From Macrothele yani (taxonomy: Eukaryota > Arthropoda > Arachnida > Araneae > Macrothelidae): a stretch of 64,000 nt of DNA. A model generated the notes under the pieces. It saw only the letters and a list, made by a program, of their open reading frames with translations. It searched no databases and was not told the origin of the DNA. The stretch spans positions 52,356,469 to 52,420,468 of the forward strand of contig CM076996.1 of NCBI GenBank assembly GCA_039090855.1, read 5' to 3'. How positions within the stretch are numbered: the first letter of the stretch is position 1; each line of letters opens with the position of its first letter. The translations under genes and the position numbers were made by a program. Shown here piece after piece: positions 10,750 through 22,050 of this stretch.

Positions 10750-11765
10750 TATGTTTGATAAGCATATATTATTTCTTTTGTATGAATTTTAACTATGACA
10801 ATCCCTTGGTTACTGTTTGATGTAGAATAAGGTTGAGAAAGGAGACAGGTGATAACACGCAAAAAGTTAAACGAATGAAGAAGTGTTTTACTTATACTCT
10901 TCTATAAACTTATTCATAAATTGTAACTTTTAATTCATAAACATTGGAATTTGATGTACAATTCTATTCACTCTATGACCTTATTTTATCAATCTTAAGG
11001 TTTACAGTACAGCCCTGAAATTTTTCATACTCATAAAATTAAAATACTTTTTTTTTTTCAACTAAATGCACATTGTGATGTTTCTGTAATCTGTGATAGT
11101 TAAAAATAAAAATTACTTTTGCAGCATATGCTCAGCAAAAAAGGTCATGACATGAAAATCACCTTTTTTATTTTAATTTGAAGAGTAGACTGCTATGTGT
11201 TGGGATGTGAAAAGTCAAAAATGTAGCAGCAGATTTCTTGCAACAATTGTGGTTTCCTTGGTATATTTTATGACCTTGCTAGTCAGTTCATACTTAATGT
11301 TAGAAATATTTAGGCCATGACTGTTATAAATATTTGCTAGAAATATTTAGGCCATGACTGTTATAAATATTTGCTAGAAATATTTAGGCCATGACTGTTG
11401 TTTCACCTAATTTTCTTAAGTTATTTTGATATGAACTGATCAATCCCCAGTGTTACAAATAAATGATAATGCACAACATATTTCCATGATACAGTCAAAA
11501 CAAATATTAAATGTCATTACCTTGAATGAATTTTGCAAAGTTGTACAATTTCTGTTCAGTGTTTCTTTCTTTCTCTCTTTTTTAGCTTGTTATTCAAAAA
11601 GCTTCTGTATTTCTAGTCATCTCCACTAAATTTATTTGTCTCTTCATATTTATATTAACTCACTATGATGTTCTTGGAAAAGCTGGATTGTTATTATTCT
11701 GATGTTTTTGCAAAATGATATACATTATTATTTATTCTGATTTTTCAAGTTCTAAATATTTTCAG
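10750..11765. other. Intron upstream of Sbf exon A, with a 37-bp tandem repeat
   Basis: AT-rich and without an open frame. The only structure is a tandem repeat of a 37-base unit (two full copies at 11301-11337 and 11338-11374, then a partial copy to 11399). The last 20 bases form the polypyrimidine and AG of the acceptor for the exon at 11766. Confidence 0.6.
11301..11399. repeat. 37-bp tandem repeat, 2.7 copies
   Basis: The unit begins 'tagaaatatttaggccatga' and is essentially perfect across copies, implying recent expansion. It lies about 370 bases upstream of the Sbf exon. Confidence 0.9.
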
Positions 11766-11979
11766 TGATTGATGAGTCTGATTTAGCTATATCAACTCCT
11801 CACATCCCACTGTATGCCCCCCACGTGGATTCTAAAACTTTAGAAAAGTTATCAGAAAGGAGTTACTGTAAAGATTTTCAGCGATTGGGGCTTGGAGCTT
11901 TAAACGGAAGTAATAACAAAGGAAAGTCAGAAGGCTTTAGGATATCCTCTGTAAACAGTACATACAGCATCTGCCGAAG
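11766..11979 (+). CDS. Sbf: Sbf (MTMR5/MTMR13-like) internal exon A
   Basis: A 214-base open exon lies between an acceptor (ttctaaatattttcag) and a strong donor (CGAAG|gtaagt). It reads SYCKDFQRLGLGALNG, then SEGFRISSVNSTYSICR. This is the stretch of SET-binding-factor pseudophosphatases linking the GRAM/PH-GRAM region to the myotubularin-like domain; remembered animal SBF1/2 have CRDxxRLGLG, then FRIS..N..YxICRSYP. The exon ends with two bases (AG) that need one more. Exon B at 44210 supplies T, giving S and the expected ICRSYPALLVVP. SBF proteins act as catalytically dead myotubularins and Rab exchange factors in endolysosomal and autophagic traffic. Its first codon is split with an upstream exon not found here. 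Confidence 0.88.
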
Positions 11980-12959
11980 GTAAGTTGAAAATGCCTGTTT
12001 TTTTTTGTTTTTTTTTTTTTTTTTTTTTTTGAAATTTCGTACAGTAATTCACCAGTCAACTTCAAAATTATATTTGTCGTTCCTGCACTGTTTTAACATT
12101 ATTTTTCAATAAAGTTCTTGCAAAGATCCTGCAAGTATAACATTAATTAATTTACAAGTCAACTCCAAAATTTTATTTGTCATTCTTGCATTATTTTAAC
12201 ATTATTTTTCAATAAAGTTCTTGAGTTCTTCAAAGATCATGTAAGTATAACATTATCATCATTTATTACCATTACCCACTGTACTAATGAATAGGATCAC
12301 ATATTGCCCACTCCACTTGTTAGTATATTTGTAAATACTATATATTAAATACTATAATACTATTTATAAATACTATATTAGAATATTAATCCTAAAAAAA
12401 TTGTTATGAACAAACACATGGCTGTCTCTAGTGAAATTTTAATAACATTTTAAATTTATTTGCATTCTTTTTTACTCTAGATTGTTATTTTCATGGCCAA
12501 ATTTTTATGAATGATTCGTTCTTTATTAGACCCTTATTATCACAACCCACAGCCTCTATGATAGCTACTTCTTTTTCTTAGTTTCATTCTTATTCATTTA
12601 ATTTACTCTTTATGGTGTCCTGTTGATAATTAATACTGATTTCATTGAATTTGAGATTATTTTGTAATTAGTTTCTCTTATATGTCTCTTGGGATGTAAG
12701 GTCAGGTGTGGCGCAACATACTACAGCCTCTCCTTGACAAATTTCAACCCCGCCTTCTCGTGGTGCATCCTGTTCCCACTAAAGGGGCTCTGACGACTGC
12801 CAATAGCTGTATAACTATACCATCGGGTATTTGAGGAAATGCTATCCCACACTCACAAACCCGATTGGCCAGTGTGGTGAGTTATGGCCAAACCCCTCCA
12901 AAATGACTCCACAACTTAAATCTTGGCCCTCAGTCTCGAGCAGCTGGAATGTACCTGGC

Positions 12960-14223
12960 CAAGGCAGCGGCCAGTGTGACATGAAGGCAGAGGGTGCTAA
13001 GAATCACCAGAGGACCGGACTAGGCTGCCATCTGATGCTGACCTTGGCTATGTATAATGGACGCTCCCTATCTTCTGATTCAAGGCTCCTTGAATTGGAA
13101 GATGAACTACAAAGGATCAAGTGGGACATCGTCGGGCTAAGTGAGGAAAGGAGAAGATCTCATTAAACTGAAAAGTGAGCATCTCTTCTACTATCGTGGG
13201 ACAGATACTGGCAGAACTAGTGGTGTTGGATTTATAATAAACAAGAAACTGAAGGATAAAGTGGTAGAAGTTGAAAGTTCCTCTGACAGAGCTGTACGAC
13301 TTGTTATCCAACTCTCGAGAAGATACCAGGCTCAGATTATTCAAGCTTATGCACCCACTACAAGTCATCCTGAAGAAGAGATTGAAGAATTTTATGAGGA
13401 AATTCGGAATCTAAATAATAAAGGCAAGCAACACTTGAAGATCCATTATGGGAGATTCCAATGCGAAAATAGGGCAACAGCAACAGAATGAAACTTCAGT
13501 AAGTAAATTCGGTCACGGCAACAGAAACCAGCATGGAAATGCTCTCTTAGAATTTACAGAGGCAGAAGGGTTTTTCATAATGAACTCATTTTTCAAGAAA
13601 ATGTCGCAAAGGAAATGGACATGGAGGGCATCCCAATGGATTGACAAGTGAAATTGATTTTATTATGTGTAACACGAAATTTGTCATGGAAGACTGCAGT
13701 GTGCTAAACAAGTTCAACACAGGTAGTGACCATAGAATGGTAAGATGCACGTCAATGCTAAACTCGAGCATGGCAAGCTCATGAAACAAACAAAGTGTAT
13801 TGACACGACCAACCTTAAAAAACATCATAATACCTTCAAATTGGAACTGAAGAACAGGTTCTCTGCTCTAGAAGGTCTAATGTCGGAAGAAGTGGACATC
13901 TCTGAAGTTAACAGAAAACTAACCAAGGCTCGTATGGAAACAGCAACAAAAATAGCTGGTACCAAGAACAAGTTGCATACAAACAAATTATCAGGAAAAA
14001 CAAAAACTCTGATGCAAAAAAAAAAAAAAAAAAAAAGGAGAGATGAAGATAACCAGAGGAGATGTGACTTCCAAAGTGGAATATATAGAGCTATGCAAGA
14101 TGGTAAGAAAAAGTATAGCTAAAGACGTAAGGAAATTCAACTGTGAATTAGTGAAGAAAGCAATTGAAAACAACCAAAGCCTGAAGAGAGCAAAGGGACA
14201 TCTGAATAACAGAAGAAAACAGA
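12960..14223 (+). pseudogene. RTE copy A endonuclease and linker
   Basis: Plus-strand pieces: TLAMYNGRSLSSDSRLLELE, DIVGLSEERR, then RGTDTGRTSGVGFIINKKLK, AQIIQAYAPTTSH, a damaged 'GDxNAKIG' segment near 13450, and GSDH at about 13722. These are the N, E, GDFN and SDH motifs of apurinic-type LINE endonucleases that nick the target. Frameshifts fall near 13145, 13440 and 13645, and an A20 run sits at 14018. Compare the cleaner copy B. Confidence 0.78.
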
Positions 14224-14226
14224 TTA

Positions 14227-16664
14227 CATTAATATGCAAGGTTTTGTTGTTTTGAAATGAATAGGTGTATCTGAATGGATTTCTTGCACAGATTCCGAAA
14301 ATGACCTTCAAAATTCCGTATCACGTCAAGTTTTTTCACAAATGATGGAAATGTGAAAATTAAAAAAACATTATTTTTTAATGACATTGTTTTATGGAAG
14401 CGTTTGTAACGTGTGAAAATGTTCTCTGGAGGGGCGGAATGATTGTTTAAGGAATAGATAAACATAAATATATAGCTGATAATGGAAATGCAACTGTTTT
14501 ATCTGTATGACGTCATGATTTGTGCCACTCACAAAGGCGGAACAGGAGAGAATGTTATCTTGGCACGGCAGAATGACTCATACCTCACGTCACTGCTCCC
14601 TTCTTTCTATTGGTCACATGTGGCACCATTTGGGGCAGATCGTGTTACACTAGTCAGTGCAAAGAAGGGACTGGTCCCATTCGGTTGTTTCTTTGTGGCA
14701 TGTGCAATGGCTTCACGTGGTTGTGTAAATCATCCAGACATATTTTGCTACATATGTGGCTGTTATAAGACAGGAAAAAAACAGAGGCAAAATATTACGC
14801 CTTTTGTGAAAAATGCTTATTTTCAATACTTTGGCATTAAACTAGCAGATCAGGACAAAGTTTGGTCTCCTCACAATGTGTGCAGTGCATATGTGGAGGA
14901 GTTGAGGAACTGGAAAAGTGGAAAAAGGGCATCAATGCCGTTCGGTGTACCCATGGTGTGGCGTGAGCCAAAAAATCACAGTGATGACTGCTACTTCTGC
15001 ACAGTGAATATCGTGGGCCATACCAGAACCAGTAAGCGTAACATTGTGTATCCCAATATCCCATCTGCCATAAGACCAGTGCCCCATAATGAATCCATCC
15101 CTGTGCCATCCCCGTCCAATATCAAGCCTTCAACAGACACCGATTCAGACGGTGATACAAGTGATGAGATGTACCAACCGGACAGCATGGAAGATGAAAC
15201 CCCAGTGCCATTTACCTAGCATGAACTGAATGATTTGGTTTGTGATCTGAATTTACCTAAAGACGCAGCAGAGCTTTTAGGATCATGACTTCAGGAAAAG
15301 AATTTACTCTGCCCTAATACGAGATTCTCCTGGTACAGACACTGAGAAGCAGAATTGGTTCCGTTTTTGCTGAGGAAGACGGTTTGGTATATTGTCGAGA
15401 CATTCCGGCAGTCTTGAAATACTTCAACATTAATTACAATTCAGGACAGTGGAGGTTGTTCATAGATGCCAGCAAATCCAGTTTAAAAGGTGTTTTATTA
15501 CACAATACTAACATCCATCCATCCATTCCAGTAGCACATTCTGTGACTTTGAAAGAGACATACGAGAACCTTAAATTACTGCTGGAAAGTGTGCAGTACA
15601 AGTTTCATGAATGGTCTTTGTGTGGGGATTTCAAGGTGATTGGAATATTGCTCGGCCAACAAGCAGGCTACACCAAATTTCCGTGCTTTTTGTGTGAATG
15701 GGACTCCAGAGCAAGGACGGAACATTGGGTTCGGCAGCAGTGGCTAGTCAGAAGTACATTCACACCTGGCGAAAAGAACGTTGTTTTACTTCCTCTGGTT
15801 GATCCCTCGAAAATACTGTTGCCCCCTTTACACATCAAACTTGGCTTAATGAAGCAATTCGTGACAGCTTTAAGCAGGGACAGTAAATGTTTTCAGTATC
15901 TTGGTGGTAAGTTTCCATCAATCACATCTGAAAAAATTAAAGCTGGCATTTTCATAGGCCCTCAAATACGAAAATTAATGGCAGACAACATATTCGAGAA
16001 AACCATGACTGAGTGCGAATTGTGAGCATGGACTGCCCAGAAATGTGGTACTCAACTTTTTGGGGAACACGAAGGCTTCAAATTACACCACTTTAGTCGA
16101 GGACATGCTGGAATCCTATGAACTGCTTGGTTGCAACATGAGCGTCAAAGTTCACTTTCTTTATGCTCATCTAAATTACTTTCCTAACAATCTTGGTGAT
16201 TTTTTGGAAGAACATGGCGAACGCTTCCATCAGGATATTAAAGTGATGGAAAAGAGATACCAAGGAAAATGGGCTGTGCATATGATGGCCGACTATTGTT
16301 GGATGTTGAACAGAGACTGTACGGACGCACACCGAAGACAATACAAAAAGAGGAAGTTTGAAGGGGAGCCCAGTGGCAAATGTTAGCGATGTTTGCTTTT
16401 GAATATGTATTTATGTTTATTTATTCCTTAAACAATCATTCAGTTCCTCCAGAGAACATTTTCACACATTACAAACGTTGCCATATAGCAATGTCATTAA
16501 AAAATAACATTTTTTTTAATTTTCACATTCCCGTCATTTGGGGAAAAAACCTGACGTGATACGGAATTTTGAAGGTCATTTTCGGAATCTGCGCAAAAAA
16601 TCCATTCAGATACACCTATTCATTTGAACACAACAGAAAAAAGTTGAAAAATTGCAGATCAGTG
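14227..16664 (+). mobile_element. 2.4-kb TIR transposon with 3-bp TTA duplication (CACTA/CMC-like ends)
   Basis: Left end CATTAATATGCAA and right-end complement CACTGATCTGCAA head inverted repeats of over 200 bases, including 'gaataggtgtatctgaatgg' at about 14262 and its complement near 16605. TTA flanks it (14224-14226, 16665-16667). Copy B of the RTE lacks it and reads 'cagattatggcactgag' at this point, so the boundaries are supported by an empty site. CACTR ends with a 3-bp duplication suggest the CACTA/Mirage/Chapaev group; this assignment is inference. The interior encodes one protein. Confidence 0.78.
14707..16383 (+). pseudogene. Transposase-like protein of the 2.4-kb element, family not formally known to me
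   Basis: The start at 14707 opens a Cys-rich N-terminus (HPDIFCYICGCY, then MPFGVPMVWREPKNH, DDCYFC) and an acidic linker. A stop interrupts at 15217 and another near 15287. Reading then gives QWRLFIDASKSSLKGVLLHN, CGDFKVIGILLGQQAGYTKF, PCFLCEWDSRAR, PLHIKLGLMKQFV, a frame change near 16022, then MSVKVHFLYAHLNYFPNNLG, GERFHQDIKVMEKRYQGKW and MMADYCWMLNRD, ending at 16383. I recall near-identical motif order in many uncharacterised arthropod proteins. FIDAS, CGDFK and GERFHQD could be the D, D and E of an RNase H-fold transposase; that is inference. Confidence 0.7.
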
Positions 16665-16667
16665 TTA

Positions 16668-18295
16668 CGGCTCTGAGAAAAGAAGATGGTTCTGTAACAA
16701 AAAATAGAGATGAAATTTTGACAAGAGTGAAAGATTTCTACTCAAAACTATACGAAAGGGATGATACATGTACTCCAGACATTACGAAAAGTACCAGAGT
16801 TCTTCCAGTCCTCCCAGCAGAAGTTACACATGCAATCAAGAACATGAAACAAGGAAATGCTCCTGGAGAAGATGGAATTACCGCAGACATCATACAAGAA
16901 GCAAGTGGAGAAATTGAAACAGTACTCGCCCAAGTTTTCACTCGATGCCTTAATGAAGGGAAGATTCCTGAGAATTGGAACAATGTTACAATGATCCTGC
17001 TACATAAAAAAAGGGACATTGAGGATATCAGGAACTACAGGTCTATCAGCCTCCTATCAGTGGTTTATAAAATCTTCACTAAAGTTCTTTCACACCGCTT
17101 GAAGGTAACACTGGACATGGCTCAACCGAGAGAACAAGCTGGATTCAGGAGTGGCTACAGCACAATAGATCATATCCACGTACTGAGAGAACTAATTGAA
17201 AGAGCGAGGGAATATGAACTTTCATTATGCATGGCTTTTATCGATTATGAAAAAGCCTTTGATTCGGTGAATCCATCAGCAGTTACAATGGCTTTGAAAT
17301 CCTGCGGTATTGAAGGTACATACATTAATATTAATTAAAAACATCTATGAAAACGCAAGTGCAAAGATTCGGATATTTGAGAATACAGCACCCATAAAAA
17401 TTGGAAAGGGGGTAAGACAAGGTGACACTATATCTCCCAAACTCTTTAATGCCGCATTGGAAAATGTCTTTCAATCACTGAACTGGGAAAACAAAGGGAT
17501 AAAGATTAATGGAGATTATCTAACTAACCTTAATTTTGCTGATGATGTAGTCATTTTTGCAACTACTCCATCAGAGCTACAGAGTATGATCCAGGAACTT
17601 GCTGACAAGAGTAAAGAAGTGGGATTAAAAATGAACTTTCAGAAGACAAAAGTGATGTACAATGCTTTTACAAGAAATGAAGATTTATCAATTGATGGGG
17701 GAAAGCTGGAGATAGCCAATACCTACATTTATCTTAGACAGCAGATATCAAGTGAGTGTCACATTGATGAAGAAATTAATGGGCGTATAAAACTTGCCTG
17801 GAGAGCGTTTGGAAGAAACAGTATAATTTTCAAGAGCAATATGCCATTATGTCTTAAAAGAAAAGTGTTTGATCAGTGAATCCTTCCACTTCTTACATAT
17901 GGTGCAGAGATGTGGACCTTAACTAAAAGAGACATACAAAGACTGCAGACAACTCAAAGAAGCATGGAGAGGTGCATGCTTGGTGTAACCAGGAGAGATA
18001 AGAAGAGGAACTTTTGGATCAGAAAAATGACAAGAGGGGAAGACATCATGATCAGAGTAAAATCCCTGAAATTGCAATGGGCTGGACATATTGCCAGGAG
18101 GACAGACCATTGATGGACAGCTGAAATTTTAGACTGGATTCCAAGGGACAGGAAAAGACCCAGAAGAAGACCACATGGGAGATGGGTGGATGAAATTCGA
18201 AAGTATGCGGGATTAACATGGAGGAGTCTGGCACAAGACAGACTGTTGTGGAAGAAACTTGGGGAGACCTTCATCCAGCAGTGGATTGATAATGG
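16668..18295 (+). pseudogene. RTE copy A reverse transcriptase and C-terminus
   Basis: Motifs: GEDGITADIIQEASGE, RNYRSISLLSVVYKIFTKVL, REQAGFRSGYSTIDHI, MAFIDYEKAFDSVN (16.7-17.3 kb), then a frameshift at 17335, GVRQGDTISPKLFNA and LNFADDVVIFATT (FADD box, 17535). A stop at 17877 precedes YGAEMWTLTKRDIQRLQTTQ and the basic tail. The tail, unique to this LINE class, also forms the fragment at 20116-20600. Breaks exclude activity. Confidence 0.85.
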
Positions 18296-18599
18296 TTGAT
18301 GATGATGATGATGATATGTCTCTTTAGTCCAATGTTTTTGTGTTTTTTTTTTTTTAATTACACAGGTCTGCAAAATTTGATTCACTAAAAATTGCAAGTT
18401 TTTGGCTGATTCTAAAGGTATTTTGTATGCTGATTTTAAAAATGACTGCAATTTTTTTTTCTAAGATGTAAGGATTTTTCATAGATATAGAAAAATAGCC
18501 TGTTCACACTGTATTTTGATAAAATGTTTATTTTATTGAAAAAAGTAAAAATATTTTTGTGTGCAAAAAATATTACAAAGAATCATTTTAAGTTGATTT

Positions 18600-19780
18600 T
18601 TATGCTTACATGTCCTCATATTATCTTTTTCTTTAGCCTTCAAAGCTTCGTATGGTACTTTTTTTTTCATACACAGCATGTGAGTCTTTTCTGTGCAGCA
18701 TTCAGCAATAGTGCTGTCATGTTGACGTTCCATCTCTGCACTGGTGTCATCATTTCATCTCATTTATGTCTTGGTGGAATTTTTCTCCTTGTTACTCACT
18801 AACGAGTCCAAGGTTTTCCGGAAAGTAGCCCAAGTGAGCTTTCAGAAAGTGCACTTTCAAGCTCATTGAACTACCTAATGTTTTAAATTTTTCTAGCATG
18901 TTTTCTATTTTCTTGTAGTTTGGGTATTTGTAGTTTGCAAGAAACTTGTTTACAACTTCCTTAAAGCGTTCCAAGCCTCTTTCAACAGTTTCCATTTTTG
19001 TTTTAAACTCATTCATTGTCTTTAGGAATTTTCAAATGTCTGACCCAACAGAAATGTCTTCTTTCAATTTGGCATCTAACAATCCCAGAAACGTTTTACA
19101 TAGATGTTTAAAATAACGTTTACCTTCTCTTGGCAAAGTTTTCACAGTTTCATAAGTCTCAAGTTTTATATGAAGAAGAGGTAGGAGGACATTTTTGGGA
19201 CCAACCAAACTTACCTGGATAACATTTTTGCTTCCTGGTTTTGAAGCTGTCCAGCTTCGCCATTATTTTTTGATCCAATGTTGGCCCTTCATTCAGATGT
19301 AGCATTCACACAAAAAACATGGGTATTTTTTTTTTCAATGGCCTTGCTGTCCAAGGACATTGGACAGTACTTTTAGATCACCTCATATTATTCATGTGTT
19401 ATCATTTTAGTTGAGTTTCATGAGTAGTAAGGCTGTATTTTTATAACTTCCTTTCAAGAGCACAGAATGACCAACTGGAACTCAAGAATACTTACTACCA
19501 CTGTGTAATAACACTGCTTTGAGACATCTCGTTGATGTGTCAATAAAGAGTCTCCATTCGTCCATGTTGTGCTCAATGTTTGAACTTTTGCATCCATTCA
19601 ATAACATCACTACAGTACACTATCTAAACATCTTGGGAGAAATATGAGATGAAATCTTTTTTCTCTGTTCCTGTACCATGAAGTAGAGGTGCCAGGAGCC
19701 AATAAGCTCTTTTCCTTAAGCCTGGAGCCTAACAATTCTGCAGAATTTTTAGGAAGAATTAGTGCTCTTACTATTGTTAA
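18600..19780 (-). pseudogene. Degenerate second copy of the 14.7-kb transposase family
   Basis: Reading the minus strand from 19780: NSAELLGSRLKEKSLLAPGT, WRLFIDTSTRCLKAVLLHSG, then FKEVVNKFLANYKYPNYKKI, LGSSMSLKVHFLKAHLGYF and PENLGLVS. Each block aligns in order with the plus-strand copy (AAELLGS, WRLFIDASKSSLKGVLLHN, NMSVKVHFLYAHLNYFPNN). It is far more decayed, carries many stops and has no clear ends. It therefore marks an older insertion of the family next to the younger one. Confidence 0.62.
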
Positions 19781-20097
19781 ATTTACTGTGTGAAAGGTCG
19801 ATTTTATTTAATTACTATGAATTTAACTCTTGCCTGTAACTGCATACATGAAAAACTACCAAAATGACACAATAACTGTTTTAATTCCAATGTTAAAATA
19901 TTTAATATATACAGGGTAATCATAATTAAAGTATCCCTAGTCAACACTCTGTGGAGAGATATCTTGCAGTCCAAACACAACCAAATTTGGTATGCTGACA
20001 ATTGAGGACATGCGAAAGAGATTTCCGAAAAAAAAAAAAAAAAGTTCCAAAAGTCACCACTAGGAGATTTCTGGTGCTGCAAGCTGCTATAATATAT

Positions 20098-20632
20098 ATA
20101 TCATCATCATCATTGTCAACCATTATCAATCCACTGCTGGACGAAGGTCTCCCCAAGTTTCCTCCACAACGGTCTGTCTTGTGCCAGTCTCCTCCATGTC
20201 GCTCTCGCATACTTTCGAATTTCATCCACCCATCTCCCATGTGGTCTTCTTCTGGGTCTTTTCCTGTCCCTTGGAATCCAATCTAAAATTTCGGCTGTCC
20301 ATCGATGGTCTGTCCTTCTGGCAGTATGTCCAGCCCATTGCCATTTCAGGGATTTAACTCTGATCATGATGTCTTCCACTCTTGTCATTTTTCGGATCCA
20401 TGAGTTATTTTTCTTATCTCTCCTGGTTACACCAAGCATGCATCTCTCCATGCTTCTTTGTTTGAGTTGTCTGCAGCCTTTGTATGTCTCTTTCAGTTAA
20501 GGTCCAAGTCTCTGCACCGTACGTAAGCACTGGAAGGATGCATTGATCAGACACTTTTCTTTTAAGACATAATGGCATATTGCTCTTGAAAATTATGCCA
20601 AAGCTCGTAATATATATATATATATATTTCGG
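20098..20632 (-). mobile_element. 5'-truncated RTE fragment inside the mariner left TIR
   Basis: The minus strand encodes MERCMLGVTRRDKKNNSWIR, KSLKWQWAGHTARRTDH and GRWVDEIRKYARATWRRLAQ, ending QQWIDNG with the (TGA)n tail at about 20101-20115. It is cut at its 5' side near 20600. TA-repeat tracts flank both ends ('ataatatatatat', 'taatatatatatatata'). It splits the mariner terminal repeat, which resumes at 'ttcggctctacgtggg'. Confidence 0.85.
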
Positions 20633-20699
20633 CTCTACGTGGGAAACGACAAAAAAATCGAAGCAGAAATCAACACGTGTTGCGGTCAAAATGTTTTAT

Positions 20700-20755
20700 T
20701 GTCTCCGGTATTTAATTGCACAAGGGAGAGATTGTGCAATTAAATACCGGAGACA
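20700..20755. repeat. Perfect hairpin, 24-bp arms
   Basis: 'tgtctccggtatttaattgc' and the next four bases (20700-20723) are exactly complementary to 20732-20755, with an 8-base loop. It lies just past the mariner transposase stop codon, between the gene end and the terminal repeat. No copy was seen near the other end. Confidence 0.9.
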
Positions 20756-20756
20756 C

Positions 20757-20960
20757 CTTAGCGGTGCAACCAGTACTGCTCAATGTGAACACCATTTTTA
20801 AATTGCAAAGCCTGAAGTCGATGAGCAGTGTGTTCAACGGCCGAACGTAACTGATTATTGTCTTTCATTTCTACAGTGGAATCTGTTGAAATGCATGAAG
20901 ATTTTGCAATGCCCAAATGCGACAGTTATGCATGTTGACTGTTCCATTGAGGACTAAATG
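20757..20960 (-). pseudogene. mariner transposase, C-terminal part
   Basis: The minus strand from 20958 reads HLVLNGTVNMHNCRIWALQN and LHAFQQIPL. After a frame change come NNQLRSAVEHTAHRLQALQF and NGVHIEQYW, with a stop near 20757. HLxxNGxVNxxNCRIWA directly follows the SDEAHF box in this mariner group, so it continues the sequence cut at 30669. The segment with the second and third catalytic aspartates is missing between QQIPL and the C-terminal helix. Confidence 0.75.
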
Positions 20961-22050
20961 AGATACATGTACTTGGATGCCACTTTTCCAAAATAAGAAA
21001 TCAATGCTGCCAAAGTTTTGTACTAGTTTTGTACAGTTTTGTACACCCAAAAGAAAATTTTGTACACCACCGGAAGTGGTACTTTTCAGCTCTCTAAAAG
21101 TGGCACTCCAAGTACATGCTGGAGTGCCACTTTTTCAAAATCGAAAATAAATACTGCCAAAGTTTTGTACTAGTTTTGTACACTCAAAAGAAAATTTTGT
21201 ACACCACCGGAAGTGGTACTTTTTGACTCTCCTTTGTGGCCCTCGAGCATGTCTTGGAGTGCCACTTTTCTAAAAACGAAAATAAACACGGCCAGAGTGT
21301 TTTCCTAGTTTTGTACAGTTTTATACACCCAAAAGAAAATTTTGTACACAACCGGAAGTGGTACTTTTTGACTCTCCTTTGTGGCCCTCGAGCATGTCTT
21401 GGAGTCCACTTTTCCAAAACGAAAATAAACACTGCCAGAGTGTTGTCCTAGTTTTGTACACCCAAAAGGAAATTTTGTACACCACCGCAAGTGGTACTTT
21501 TTGGCTCTCTTTAGTGGCTTTCGAGCATGTACTTGGAGTGACACTTTTCCAAAATTGAAAAAAAAAAAAACATTGCCAGTGTTGTCCTAGGTTTTGTACA
21601 GTTTTGTACATCCAAAAGAAAATTTTGTACACTATGGAAGTGGTACTTTTTGACTCTCCTTTGTGGCCCTCGAGCATGTACTTGGAGTGCCACTTTTCCA
21701 AAATTGAAAATAAACACTGCCAGAATGTTACACTAGTATTGCACAGTTTTGAACACCCAAAAGAAAATTTTGTACACCACAGAAAATGGTTTTTATGGGC
21801 TCACCAGCACGTACTCAGAGTTCCACTTTTTTAAAAACGAAAATAAACACTGCCAGGGTGTGTGCATCCTAAAGAAAATTTGTACTCTACCGGAAGAGTT
21901 TCTTTTCACCTCTCCTTAGTGGCTCTCCGGCATGCACTCTTGTACTGCCCTTTCTTTAAAATCGAAAATGAACACTGCCAGGGGTGTTGTACGAGTTTTG
22001 TTCGGTTTTGTACACCACCGAAAGAGAACCGGTCACTTACTACACCTAAG
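20961..22050 (+). repeat. Left terminal array, about seven units
   Basis: Units of about 120-150 bases repeat 'caccaccggaagtggtac', 'ttggagtgccacttttcc', 'gaaaataaacactgcc' and 'gttttgtacacccaaaag' in fixed order. 'tttgtac' recurs two or three times per unit. Units nearest the outer end match the outermost units of the right array best, and inner units diverge. Open frames here are artefacts of the repeat. Confidence 0.92.

Larger units (their letters stand above)
12700..18317 (+). mobile_element. RTE-type LINE, near full length, copy A
   Basis: The copy starts between 12700 and 12770, has an AP-type endonuclease, an RT and a conserved C-terminal segment (GRWVDEIRKY..SLAQDRLLW), and ends in a (TGA/GAT)n tail at 18296-18317. 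Without the 2.4-kb insert it is about 3.1 kb, normal for RTE elements with one ORF and simple-repeat tails. It is collinear with the reversed copy at 56335-59432, which confirms its structure and shows precisely what was inserted. Confidence 0.82.

Noticed and set aside
14482..14706. Upstream in-frame extension of the 14.7-kb protein
   Set aside because: The remembered family begins at MASRGC-like sequence, matching ATG at 14707; the upstream part lies in the element's non-coding end.
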